Source of the DNA: Plicaturopsis crispa FD-325 SS-3
Taxonomy: Eukaryota; Basidiomycota; Agaricomycetes; Amylocorticiales; Amylocorticiaceae
Length of the DNA stretch: 64,000 bases
Assembly: GCA_000827205.1 (NCBI GenBank)
Contig: KN832563.1
Span: 1,002,863 to 1,066,862, forward strand
Direction of reading: 5' to 3'
This document shows, in pieces, positions 13,001 through 23,386 of this stretch (positions within the stretch are counted from its first letter, which is position 1; each line of letters starts with the position of its first letter). The notes beneath the pieces are model-generated. The model worked only from the letters and a program-made list of their open reading frames with translations. It had not been told where the DNA came from and ran no database searches. A program made the position numbers and the translations under genes.

Positions 13001-14267
13001 TCGCGTCGCATCAGCGGCAGCGGAAGCCGCTGCAGCCTTGCGGGCTTTCTCTTCCGCGGCAGCCCTGTCCATGCGTGCTCCCTGAGTCGCTAGCGCCTCG
13101 CCGATTTGCTGGGAGAATGGTGCGGCATGAGGGCTCCTAGATATAATTTTAGTAGAGTTACCACTATGCATCGCGCTGCAACTCACTTGGAGATGTGAAT
13201 GAGTAAGATGCGGACGGCCTTTTCTACGCTCTTGATACTAGAGGCAGGAAGACCCGCGAGAGCAGCAGGGGTCCAGGTGGCTAGAGATGAGACCACCAGC
13301 TGTACCATAGCTGGACGCAATTTGATTAGGGATGCCCAGCTATTGAGAATGGCAGATAGTATGTCCGGATTCCTAAACAAGCCCCGGTGAGTTCTGGCAT
13401 CCTGAACAGGAGAGAATGTGCCACTTACTGGCTCTTATATAACGTGTCGAGTACGCTTCCAAGAAGCTTTATCCCCTCATTTTCCAACATGGGAGTAGAT
13501 ATAAATGGGTGGTCTCCGGGACAGAAGGATAAATTGGGATCGTTTTTGTTTTGTAACTAGAACGTTGCACTGTAAGTTGTTTAGGCCACATATGATGGAA
13601 AGGCGACATACCCTAGGGTCAGTGACGCCGCGAGTTTGAACGAGGATAACGCGCTGGAGGAATTTGACGGCGGACAGTCTCACGCCGTTGGTGACGTTCG
13701 GTGCCCAGACGAATTCGAGTATCCGGTTTTTGCAGTGCGTGAGGATGTCCCATTGCTGCCGCAGATTTCGGTTCGTACATCTATGTGTACACACGTCAGT
13801 GGCATGAGTGTAGTCGAATTGAAAGTTCTGGCGCACAGATGTCGAAACAACAGTGGATACACGGTGGTAAAGCACTGAATCACCACCTTCACGGTGGACG
13901 GGTTTGGGTCATTCACAAGACCGGCGAGTGTCTCCAGTGATTGGGACGCGACTACAGAACGAGACAGTCAAAACTCAATAGTTCTTAGGTCTAGAAACGG
14001 AAACTGACGTTGTGTGCGCGCGTCAAGCGACAAGCCCGAGCGGCATATGGCGAAATGCAGGAGGTCAAGGACCCATCTCTTGAGCAGCGAGTCCCCTGCA
14101 CCTGACACAGTCTTGACAAGGGTCGTGCAGAGTATCGGTATGGGACTTGGGTGAGCTTCAAGCGATTCACGTAATGTAGCCAGCAAATCTGCTTGCTCCT
14201 TAGAGTCTGCTGGGACCGCTAACGCTGCCGATAGTGTTTGCAGAGGGTCTACGGGATTACCAGCCAT
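10080..14267 (-). CDS. PTA1: Symplekin/Pta1, cleavage-polyadenylation scaffold
   Basis: Scaffold of the pre-mRNA 3'-end processing complex (CPF/CPSF) in the nucleus. Fourteen exons: 14009-14267, 13837-13951, 13612-13780, 13429-13556, 13187-13372, 12575-13136, 12108-12517, 11975-12050, 11758-11915, 11607-11707, 11230-11548, 10659-11173, 10497-10606, 10080-10433, giving 1153 aa. The N-terminal helical repeat region includes WDILTHCKNRILEFVWAP, NGVRLSAVKFLQRV and SIKSVEKAVRILLIH. The middle has a basic patch (residues ~325-345, ending KRPK), then a Pro/Ala-rich linker at ~405-455 containing VKEEPLDP. The C-terminal third holds the conserved symplekin C domain (MRHLPRIVSILNG, LTPAELMVLLHESE, MQQIVDEPVLPVLFLRT, FIRCAKVIAPAS). 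Length and order fit fungal and animal symplekins. Divergent from VMA10, with 124 bases between start codons. Confidence 0.95.
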
Positions 14268-14391
14268 ACCGTAAGACTACAGGGAATAGGTTTCACGGTA
14301 CGAAGCGTGGGGCAAGCCAGAAATATTCGCGACAGTGGTCAAGCAGAATCCTTTCGGTGCGGAGTTCCAATTGAACTTGTACCCGCTCAGC

Positions 14392-14933
14392 ATGGTACCG
14401 TCTCCCTATGCCCTATGGAAATCGCGCAAGTCGGTCTAATGTGTCCCTGCTTATTCTCAACAGTCTGCGCAGCAATCACAGGGCATTCAAACACTCCTTG
14501 AGGCCGAGAAGGAGGCGGCCAAGATTGTGCAGCAGGCCCGCCAATGTACGTGCACACCCAAGCAGTCGGCAGCGAGAAACTCATTCCGTGGCTTTCAACA
14601 GATCGCGTCCAAAAACTAAAGGATGCCCGGGCAGAGGCCACCAAGGAGATCGAAGAGTACAAGAAGGCGAAGGAACAGGAGTTCAAAGCCTTCGAGTCGT
14701 CGGTACGTCCCGCAGTTCATCTCGCGACGTCTCTCTTGCCTGACCAGAATAATCAGCATGCCGGCATCACCTCCGAGGCACAGGTCGCCGTCGACAGAGA
14801 CACTGAGGTCAAGCTGAAGGCGATCACAGACTCGTATGAAGCGCACAAGGAGCAAGTGGTTAAGAAGCTGCTGGACCGTGTGGTGCTGGTCAAGCCAGAA
14901 CTGCACCGCAACTTGCGAAAGCTCGAGGCCTGA
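14392..14933 (+). CDS. VMA10: V-type ATPase subunit G
   Basis: Peripheral stalk subunit of the vacuolar proton pump. Exons 14392-14394, 14464-14545, 14602-14702, 14757-14933 encode 120 aa, the usual size. The conserved N-terminal helix SQGIQTLLEAEKEAAKIVQQ is followed by the RVQKLKDARAEATKEIEEYK coiled coil and a charged helix to the C-terminus. The first exon is the start codon alone: ATG is followed directly by GTACCG, and exon 2 resumes in phase at SAQQSQG. No other ATG upstream joins the conserved frame without a stop, but the assignment of this one-codon exon rests on phase and family N-terminus, not transcript data. Shares a short divergent promoter with PTA1. Confidence 0.92.
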
Positions 14934-15212
14934 TGCTGCTGGTATTGTCGTCGTCGATGATCATGTCTAGTCTAGGAAAATCGAATGCATACGAGTAATG
15001 TCTACATTTATGGGCTTATAGAAACATAACGTCCTAGTGCAATGGAAAAGGGGAATGCGGGGGTTGGTGGTGGGTATTCATTCAATATATAGATGGACGA
15101 AAGTCGAAAGGGTTTCAAGAAAGTGCGACCGGTACCTGGGTGCGACCAAACGGAAACGTCGTAAATCGAAATAATACATGAATAGTCAAAAAATCACTGG
15201 TCCTTAAACTCG

Positions 15213-18127
15213 TTAACGTGGTCGTGGGGGTTCATGCGCAAGCCACTGCATGCCGATAGGCATCCCCGACGAGGGTAGCCGAGACGGATCCGCAGTTGGC
15301 TTGTTGGTGGCATATATGCCTGACGGCGGGATTGGGAAGGGCGAGTTGTTGCGCGATTCCCCGATGGGATGCGCCAACGCAACGGGCGATGTGTGGGTCG
15401 AATGTGGGCCTTCGTTCCACGAGTCCAAGAGCCCGCTGGCCTTGAGCGACGGCAGTGACATCTGCTGCTCGCCAGACGGGTGGCGCCCGGCCTGGAGTGC
15501 AGGATCAATGTCCGCGTCGCTGACCCGCCGCCTGCGATCGTGGTCGTCCCTCGGGTCGTCGACTCTGCCATCAGCAGCACTCGGCCTGCTATTGTGGATA
15601 CGCAGATTGCTGAGGGAATGCCCGAGCGACGATGGCTGGTATTCCGACGGCGACGGAGCATGCTGGCTGTGGGTGTCGATGTGGCGTGAACTCTCGGCGA
15701 CGGCCCGAGGTGGGGTCGGGGGTGAGTACCGAGGTGCGGGTGCTGGCCGCGGAGATTTCCACTCATCCGGGACGTAGTCCTCGACACGGCAGCCCCACAC
15801 TTCATAGTTCTCATCCGACCACGCCTGGATTTGCTCGTCGTCGCTTTTGTAATACTTCATCAAAGGCTAAAAACACTGCATTCAGCGGGAAGAAGCAGGA
15901 CAGAGCGGTGAATGCACTCACCCAGACGGCGGAAGCCACTAGGAAGCAGAAAGAAAGAAAATGAGTATGATGCATGTGGGGCAATTACAAGATAGAACAT
16001 ACATAGTGTGCTATGGCGCGCGCGCTTCCCGATTTGCTGTACAATTGTTCCCAGTCGTTCCAGGGCCCACTCGGGCCCGACCTGGACGCCAGAATTGGCT
16101 CGCTGCTTTGCCTGTTGCACCCGCGTCAGTTTAAACAACACAGGCACCATGTACAACATACTCACCGCGTTCAAAGCCAGCTCGCAGCCGGCGTGTACAA
16201 CGTGCATCAGGCAGTAGCACCATGCACTAGTGTTGGAGCTCGTCTCGAACATAGAGAGCTGGACTTGGAGACTGTCCGACTCATATCGCAGATGCGAGGG
16301 CAGCGACCTGACCCATCTCTCCAGCATTTTTTCTGAATCCAGTACGAGGGAGTAGTGCTGTGGACCTTCAGATTCTGCATGTCAGCCAACAACAAAGTGT
16401 CAATAGCGTGGGCGTTGTGTGGGTGGCGGGAGAAGACACGCACCGATAAATGTGTTGACCGCGGCCTCTACCTTGCCGTATATGGCGAAGGCGCGAATAA
16501 GGTGCCCAAATTCGGATGCATAATGTGTCCGCGGAGCGTTAAGGAAGAGGTATTCTGGTTAATTGCGTTAGCGTGCGGCTACGATGCGGGCCTATCAGCC
16601 TGCCGTGAAGTGCGTGTCCTCTCACCAGATACCGAGGCGTGGACCGAAAGCTCGAAGCTCGTCTCGTCCACGGGGAGGCGGAGTCGGAGGTCCTGTTCGT
16701 TAAACGCGAGCGAGCGCTTGAACCAGACGGACATCATCTGGTCCACCAAGAATACGAGCCAGAACACACGCCGGATGCATTCGCGCTCGATGGCCTCGGT
16801 AACGAACTCCGGCGATGGCAGGGGAGTGAGGATCGGGTTGTCCGCCTTATGGACGTCGAGCTTCTCGAGCACTCCCAACGCTAGTTCTGCGAGGCATCTT
16901 TATTAGCAATCTTCCAGACCACCAAAACGAGTTGATGCACCATGATACCGGAACGCGCCCTGATATCGAGTCGTCCACGTTGAAGGTGCACATACGATAT
17001 CGTGTATCTGGAGGAGACATAGCGCCTGCGCCGTCGCTAGCGTCGGTTCGCTAATAAGGCGGCCCTCCTCATTGAACATCATCGCAATGGCATCCTTCGC
17101 GAACGGGCTACCTGCAATGCGAGGCGGGTTCGTGCGAATGCGTGGTTGCTTCGAGAACCGCGCAGACACCGCGCACATGGCATTCAGCAGGTAGGAGGGC
17201 ACGCGGTTCTGGCTGAGGTCCACTTGGAATGTGGGCTTGTGTATCATAATGCGCTGCGGGTGGCAATGCGTGAAAAACACTGCGTAGGGCGTGTCAGCCG
17301 TGCACACATTTACGTGTAGGTAACCCTAGACTCACAATTGACTAGTTCGATGGTGAGTGCAGGGTCGAGCTCCGCGTGCCGGTCACTGAGCAGAGTTACA
17401 TCAGGGTTGGTCGGAAGCAAGATGGGGGCCCTTTGGTCAGGTCGCAAGCGTTTTCGTGGATTGTCGATCTCATAAGTCCTGGCGGCAAATGGAGGGAGTC
17501 GTGCGGAGGTGGACGACTCAGGGGAGTACGGGTCATAGGACGCGTGGGGTGCCGAATAGGGGCCCTGCTGGGGTGGGGGTTGTGGAGGCTCTGGCAAAAC
17601 AGGCGGGGGTGACGGCTTAGTGGGTCGTGCTGGCCTAGGGGCTGGGACCGGACGTCCTGAGGCATCTGTGTACGTGCAAGTCTTCTGGGCATAAAAGCTA
17701 CAGGGCGAATATCTCGGTCAATTGGTAGTGTGGACAGAGCCACGATCGCCTACCAATTGCTGCAGGGGGCTTATACCATGCAATAGAACTCCTTAGCAGC
17801 GAAATTGCGAATTTTGACCGATAGTAAATACGCACCGGTTCCATCGCATCGTCGCTTGCTTTTATGGCAAGCATCGCACGCCTTGAGTGCGGTAGCCGTC
17901 GTTCAGCATTCCCCAGCGAGTTAGAGGCCCAGCGAACGCACCTTGGCCAAGCGCTTGCGCTTTGGACCCTTCATGAAGTTAACGTTCAGAGTGTCGCTGT
18001 CAGCTGTAGGCTCAGGGGGACCGGGTTGCAAGTCGGGTCGCGGTGCGTCCCCGGCGGCAAGATGAGTGGGAGGAGGAAGCATTGGAGGCAAGCTGCTGTA
18101 GGAGGGCGTGCGGTCATAGGGGTTCAT
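15213..18127 (-). CDS. Zn2Cys6 transcription factor with fungal MHR domain
   Basis: Predicted nuclear regulator binding CGG-type sites. Exons 17942-18127, 17836-17881, 17754-17769, 17336-17697, 16941-17279, 16626-16886, 16444-16554, 16166-16374, 16003-16111, 15922-15938, 15213-15866 encode 769 aa. The binuclear cluster is canonical, C-x2-C-x6-C-x5-C-x2-C-x6-C with cysteines at 64, 67, 74, 80, 83 and 90, preceded by the basic KGPKRKRLAK. A Pro-rich linker follows (~105-170), then the fungal-specific middle homology region (~205-550) with IMIHKPTFQVDL, CIRRVFWLVFLVDQMMS and RTHYASEFGHLIRAFAIYGK. The C-terminal ~215 residues are Ser/Pro/His-rich and probably disordered. The cluster is split over three exons including one of 16 nt. 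Target genes cannot be inferred. A 36-nt in-frame segment at 16960-16995 was kept as coding. Confidence 0.9.
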
Positions 18128-18992
18128 TTTGGAGCGTTCGCGCAGCCGTAGGCAATCAAATTACGAATATAGATGAACAAGAGCAGGGCAAGTAGCAGGG
18201 GCGCGTGCACATTAAAAGCTGGAGGGATGATGGTGGTAGGAAAGAGAGAGGGAAACGGGGACTCGCATGCGATGTATGCTGCCAGGAAGGGGCCGATAAA
18301 TACTGGCCAAAAGTGGCTATAAAATGGGGGGCGATATTCGATATTGGGACTCGGGTGCAAGAGTTGATCGAGGATGTTCGATGGACCGATTTGTCGTTCA
18401 GGTCTCACCTCGAAGCCGCCGGCGCGGTCTTGTTCTTGTTCTTCGGCCCCTTCCGTTTTCATTTTGTTCCTCGGCCTTTACGCCTTTTAATTATGTGGCG
18501 TCGTCCGGTTCTATCACCGTCAGCGGCGTTATCCAGCCTGGCGGTCCTTTCCCTTTTCAACTACAATGTGCTCTCTCCGAAATAAATCGACGTCCAAGTA
18601 CTGCAACTTTCCCCGCCTTTTTCTGTAACCTCTAGGCTGTGATGTATCCGTGGCATTCCTTAATTCTCTCAGTCTCAGGGTGCGGGCGGAGGCGGACTAA
18701 AGACTTGTTCTGGAAATGCTGATATGGGGGTGAGATCAGTCAGCTATCCTGCCCCTGATATTCCCCTGGAAATCGCTGCATCGTGGCTCACTCGTACGGT
18801 ACAGTACCATGTGCCGTCGGCTACAACATGTCAATATCTCATATACATACCGAGGCGCACCGGCGGCAAGTCTTGACGCATCGTGGTTTGAGATTGCATC
18901 TCGCTTATCACGCGTGAACTTCGAGGTAGAATATTTTATTCGGAGACAGAAGATCGCGATATTGCAAGGCGCGCGGTGTAATATCGATACAT
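18128..18992. other. 5' flank of the Zn2Cys6 gene, with overlapping upstream frame
   Basis: No recognisable gene. On the minus strand an open frame of 112 codons runs from 18462 to 18124, and its stop overlaps the factor's start codon as ATGA. The frame is hydrophobic toward its end but resembles nothing I know. The rest lies between this flank and the 3' end of RPP2. Confidence 0.4.
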
Positions 18993-19523
18993 CTAGTCGA
19001 ACAGACCAAAGCCCATGTCGTCGTCGGATTCCTCCTGGAATAGCAAGAGCGCGGCCATCAGCTGATTGTCGAGATGACTTTCGCAACCCTGAAAGACTAA
19101 CCTTCTCCTCCTCCTTCTCCTCTTTCTTCTCCTCGGCAGCGGGGGCTGCGGCGGCCCCACCGGCCGAGGCAGCAGCAGCTCCGCCTCCACCTCCACCTCC
19201 GCCGGAAGGAACCTATAAGTGTGTAAGTGATAACAGTTAGAGCAGAGTAAACGTCTAGTATGACGCACAGAGGCAAGTTTGGAGGAGCCCTCCGCAATCA
19301 GCTGAGCGGTACAATTCGATTCAGCGGTCTATCCTTTATCGATTGGAGTATGTCTGATGCGCACCTCATCGATGCTCTTGCCCTCAAGCTCGGAAAGGAG
19401 CTTGCTAAGGCGCTCTTCGTCGCTCTCGATACCAACGGCACCGAGGACCTTCTTGATGTCGGCTGCAGAAGGGGATGCAGTTCCACCGATCTGGAGGAGA
19501 ATGTACGCGGCGATGTAACGCAT
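18993..19523 (-). CDS. RPP2: 60S acidic ribosomal protein P2
   Basis: Stalk protein of the large ribosomal subunit that recruits and activates translation GTPases. Exons 19365-19523, 19269-19301, 19102-19212, 18993-19034 encode 114 aa, the normal length. The N-terminus [14 protein letters not shown] and the helix [15 protein letters not shown] mark it as P2 rather than P1. A Gly/Ala-rich hinge and Lys/Glu run lead to the conserved ending [13 protein letters not shown], the contact for elongation factors. It is divergent from RPS15, with 400 bases between the two start codons, which suggests a shared promoter for co-expressed ribosomal genes. Confidence 0.97.
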
Positions 19524-19923
19524 CTACACGGTCCAAGTAAGCCCAAGCGCTCGTTTGCAAGACAAGATTTGCGACGCACTTTGAAGTATGTATAGGTCGG
19601 GTTAAAGGGTTACGGTAGCCACAAATCACTGTGAACGTGAAAGTACCAGTCAGTACTCTGTCTACCGGGAATGCAGCAGCACGGCGACGCACATTTAATC
19701 CTCAATGGGAAGACCTGTGGATTCTATCCGACGTAAGTTTTGAAGAGAATAATTTCGTCAGTACGACTCGTCGTCCAACGACGCGGGGCCGCGAGGAACT
19801 GTACAGTACCGATTCCCACGCTCAGCCACACTGGGCAATCCAGCGTTCAAACTCCGCTCGCGCCACCCATCCGCGCACGAATATCCTCGACGGACGACCT
19901 AACGCCCGACCCTACGACTCAAG
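19524..19923. promoter_or_regulatory. Shared divergent promoter region of RPP2 and RPS15
   Basis: The 400 bases between the two head-to-head ribosomal protein genes must hold both promoters and 5' leaders. I could not assign specific factor sites with confidence. It contains short open frames only. Confidence 0.5.
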
Positions 19924-20754
19924 ATGGTGCGAATGCTGCTGCTGGTGCTCAGACGATCTACACGGAGTGTGCTAACGCTTTGTTTCGTCTTTGGTGCAGG
20001 CTGATTCCGCTATTACCGACCCCCAAGTCGCCGCCGACATCAAGAAGAAGCGGACCTTCCGCACGTTCTCCTACCGTGGAGTCGAGCTTGAAAAGCTCCT
20101 TGACTTGAAGAATGAGGACGTACGTCGCACCGTGTCTCTTTTGCTAGAAAAAGACTGACCGCATTCGCGAAATAGTTCGTTGAGGTACGACTGATCACAT
20201 ACGCACCTAATACGGTGCCCTGACCCATACTCGCGAATTCATAGCTCGTCCACGCCCGCGCACGGCGCCGGTTCCAGCGCGGTCTCAAGCGCCGCCCAAT
20301 GGGCCTGATCAAGAAGCTCCGCAAAGCCAAGAAGGAGGCGCCCCCCAATGAGAAGCCCGCCGTCGTGAAGACCCACCTCCGTGACATGATTGTCGTCCCC
20401 GAGATGATCGGCAGCGTCGTCGGCATCTACAATGGAAAGGTGTGCACGTTTTGTCGAGAGATTGAGGTGTTTGCGTACTGATGTGGACGATGTGTAAAGG
20501 TTTTCAACTCCGTTGAGATCAGGCCTGAGATGACTGGCCACTACCTCGCTGAGTTCTCGTGCTCGTACCGGCCCGTCAAGCACGGTCGCCCTGGTGTACG
20601 TCTCTTCGTTCAATCGTCTGTATGGACGAGAATATTTACTTCAATTTCCCACAGATTGGTGCCACCCACTCGTCTCGTTTGTACGTGCTTGCCCGCTGCT
20701 TTTTCCACGGCGATATATTGACGTATCATTTAATACAGCATCCCCCTCAAGTAA
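19924..20754 (+). CDS. RPS15: 40S ribosomal protein S15 (uS19)
   Basis: Small-subunit head protein. Exons 19924-19926, 20000-20119, 20176-20184, 20245-20439, 20500-20595, 20655-20680, 20739-20754 encode 154 aa. Strong family segments are [57 protein letters not shown] and [17 protein letters not shown], ending GATHSSRFIPLK. Two layout points stand out: the start codon is followed at once by an intron (19927-19999), and exon 3 is only 9 nt, encoding Phe-Val-Glu. All seven exons are needed for a continuous conserved protein, so the assignment is firm even though exons are tiny. Divergent from RPP2. Confidence 0.96.
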
Positions 20755-21209
20755 AGCATCAGTCTCCTGCTTGTGGTTCATGTTGTTTTCTTTGTCCTTT
20801 GCTACACCAAAATTATATGCGTCATGCGTATGGCCTATGCTGTAATGATTGTGCATGGGGTCCCCCGCGTCAAGAAAGTAAGACTTCTGCAGTGCTTGCC
20901 GACATAGCAATTGGCGGTTGCATGCGATTGCAGCGGTTAGGATCTGCATCGAAGGTGTGTGTGCCCGACTCGGCCGCCGACAGGTCATCCATGGAGCGTC
21001 CGAAACTGTCCACCTTGCCGAACAGCGCGGTCTACCATGCCACGGCAGTATCGTAAGTACTGTGTACTTTCAGACGTGCCTTCAACTTTATCATCGACGA
21101 AGTGGCTCTCGTGGAATAGACTTAGGCAGTATAGGTAGATGGTTCCGATCTCTCTCCAACAATCGCCACACACGCTGATCCTACCAAGTATAACTAGCTT
21201 TAGGCAGAC
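20755..21209. other. Intergenic
   Basis: 3' flank of RPS15 and promoter of the methyltransferase gene. No conserved gene seen; no snoRNA boxes I could support. Confidence 0.4.
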
Positions 21210-22347
21210 ATGGTCGAGATCACCAAAGAATACACCCCCGATGCCTCCATCATCCCCCCGCTGGACCACTCCTTGCTGAAGCTTTCGGAGCAGGAAGAGG
21301 CGTTCTTGCAGTCTGCTATCACGACCGACAAGGATGCACTGCGCGAGAAACTGTTCAAAGTCCAGAAGGAGTCAGTACGCAGGCATTTCCCGACTACAGC
21401 TCACGATCCTGATCAGGATACTGCAGATCATAGTACGCCTGCTTATGATAGGGTAGTAAGCGTAGGGTAAAGATGCTGACTTCCATGGGGTAGCGCGGCG
21501 TACCCGTATCCGTGCATCCGCGCGTTCCACTTCGTGTGGCTCATGATGGTCAAGAACGCCATCTACCCGAAAGTCCTAGAGGCCGGCAAGAAGGGCGACA
21601 CCGTCTTCCTCGACATCGGGTGCTGCAGTGCGTCTTCCCCCTCTCCCCTCTCCCCTCTCCCCTCTCCCACCACTTTCATTCACTGACGCATCTGGCGCCC
21701 AGTGGGGACGGACGTCCGCAAGCTGGTGCAGGACGGGTATCCCGCCGAGAACGTCCTGGGCAGCGACCTGCGGCAGGAGTTCATAGACCTCGGGCACGAG
21801 CTGTACGCCGACAAGGGCGCGTGCCCGATCACGTTCTTCTCTGCTGACATATTCGATGCACCGGACGCCCCTGCGGCGGTGCAGCCGAGCGTGCCGCTGC
21901 GCGAGGTTAAGCGGCTGGGGGACCTGCACGGCCGCGTTTCGCACCTGTACTCCGGGGCGCTGTTCCACTTGTTTAATGAGCCGACGCAGTACGCTATGGC
22001 ACTGCGCGTCGCGTATTTGCTGAAGCGCACGTCGGGGGCGATCGTGTTTGGGCGGCACCAGGGGAAGGAGGAGGAGGGGCTCATAGATGACCATATGACG
22101 AGGTGCGTACCTTCCTTGGGCTCAATACGATGAGCAGGCGGTTAAACGAACGTGGTTTAGGGTGCGGTACGGACACTCCCCGAGCTCTTGGAAGCGTTTG
22201 TGGAAGGAGGTGTTCACGCAGGTCGAGAGCGCTGAATTTGCTGAGAAACGCGTGGTGGTGGACGCGACGCTGGAGGGGTCGCATGTGAACGTGAACAATC
22301 CCAACGACGACAGTGGTATGCTGTACTGGAGTGTCAGCATCGTTTAG
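21210..22347 (+). CDS. Class I SAM-dependent methyltransferase, AusD-like
   Basis: Predicted small-molecule methyltransferase. Exons 21210-21370, 21494-21627, 21703-22102, 22161-22347 encode 293 aa. The SAM-binding motif I is VFLDIGCCMGTDVRKL at about residues 90-106, split by intron 2, and NVLGSDLRQEFIDLG gives the acidic motif II. The central SGALFHLFNEPTQYAMALR and the late HSPSSWKRLWKEVF fit the group that includes AusD-type O-methyltransferases of fungal meroterpenoid clusters, which is widespread in mushrooms. No terpene synthase, polyketide synthase or P450 is nearby, so a secondary-metabolite role is not supported by context. The substrate is unknown. Intron 1 is long for this window (123 nt) but restores phase at AAYPYPCIRAF. 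Confidence 0.82.
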
Positions 22348-22553
22348 CTGTTTGTACTTTCCACCATTCAAAACAAAGTTCTTAGGTTGCGGAGGCCAGA
22401 TACGCGGACTGGGAAGAGTACATTCCCTCCGTCGAAATGTTACTGGAGCCACCTAAATTACAAAATCCTGTTCAATGTTAGTGGGTATAGGCAGAGAAGC
22501 CAGGCAAGACAAACTCACCTATATAATAAACTTAACGAAACCCCCCGCCGCCG

Positions 22554-23022
22554 TCACGCATCCCCCTTCCCACCCCGGAAAAACCCAATAATCTTGTACG
22601 TTATCCAAAAACTAACGATGAACGACACGATTTGCACGGTCAGCCGCAACGCCTTCATCCCGCCTGGACCGATCCCGAACGCTTGCGCGGCGCGTCGGGA
22701 GGTCTCCTCCAGGGAGGCGCCGAAGGAGTTGAAGCGGTCGCCCTATAACGAGTCCATTAGCGGTCGGTCAGCGGTTGGCGAATGATGTGGAGGGGGAGAG
22801 GGCATACGGTGTCATCGAGGACGAGGTTTTGCCGCTCGACGTCGTCGTGTATGTCTGTGGTGACCTGTTGCGCATGTCAGCGACTCAGAGGCGCAGTGGA
22901 CCGAGGCCCGAGAAGGGACTGCTTACCCCGCGAAGAGTACGTATCTTCGAGTGCAGTTCGTCTAGACGCTGGTCATTTTGGGCTTCGTATGTGTCTTCGA
23001 CGCGGTCTCGAGAGGTCGACAT
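22554..23022 (-). CDS. SFT1: Bet1/Sft1-type Qc-SNARE
   Basis: Predicted SNARE for ER-Golgi or intra-Golgi vesicle fusion. Exons 22927-23022, 22808-22864, 22554-22742 encode 113 aa. A charged N-terminus (YEAQNDQRLDELHSKIRTL) leads into a SNARE helix containing DIHDDVERQNLVLDD, with a glutamine at the expected central layer. A single C-terminal membrane anchor (VQIVSFIVSFWITYKIIGFF) and a short lumenal tail follow. The size and tail-anchored layout fit Bet1/Sft1. I cannot separate Bet1 from Sft1 with certainty from sequence alone; Sft1 is favoured on the N-terminus. Convergent with the methyltransferase. Confidence 0.85.
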
Positions 23023-23386
23023 GGTACAGTGTGAGGGGGTTGGAGGAAACCTGGAGGAAACTGAAACCGCGATGAAGTTCGCGTATGATTGCACTGCCTG
23101 GTTCACTGACAATGCCACGTGGCTCACTGTACTGTGTACATGCGCCACAAATTGCTGAAAACCCAGAAGTGTAATGGCCACTGCCAACTAATAAATATCT
23201 TTACCATAACCAGTAGCACTTTCCGGTAGTACGCAGTTGAGAGAGAGGAAAAAAGCCGTCAAATATTTTGCGGACGTCGATTCATAGTACACCGCCCGTG
23301 CAAGCACGCCCGCTTGATATACAAAAAGTGAAAAGAAATAAGATTACAAGTGGGAGTTGGAAGGAGGGGCGATTTCCGTCAGCAGC

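Noticed and set aside
16960-16995. 36-nt intron candidate (GTATGT...CAG) in the Zn2Cys6 gene
   Set aside because: Too short for this genome (others are about 50-70 nt). Reading through keeps phase and gives the STWTTRYQGAFRYHELAL segment expected in MHR proteins.
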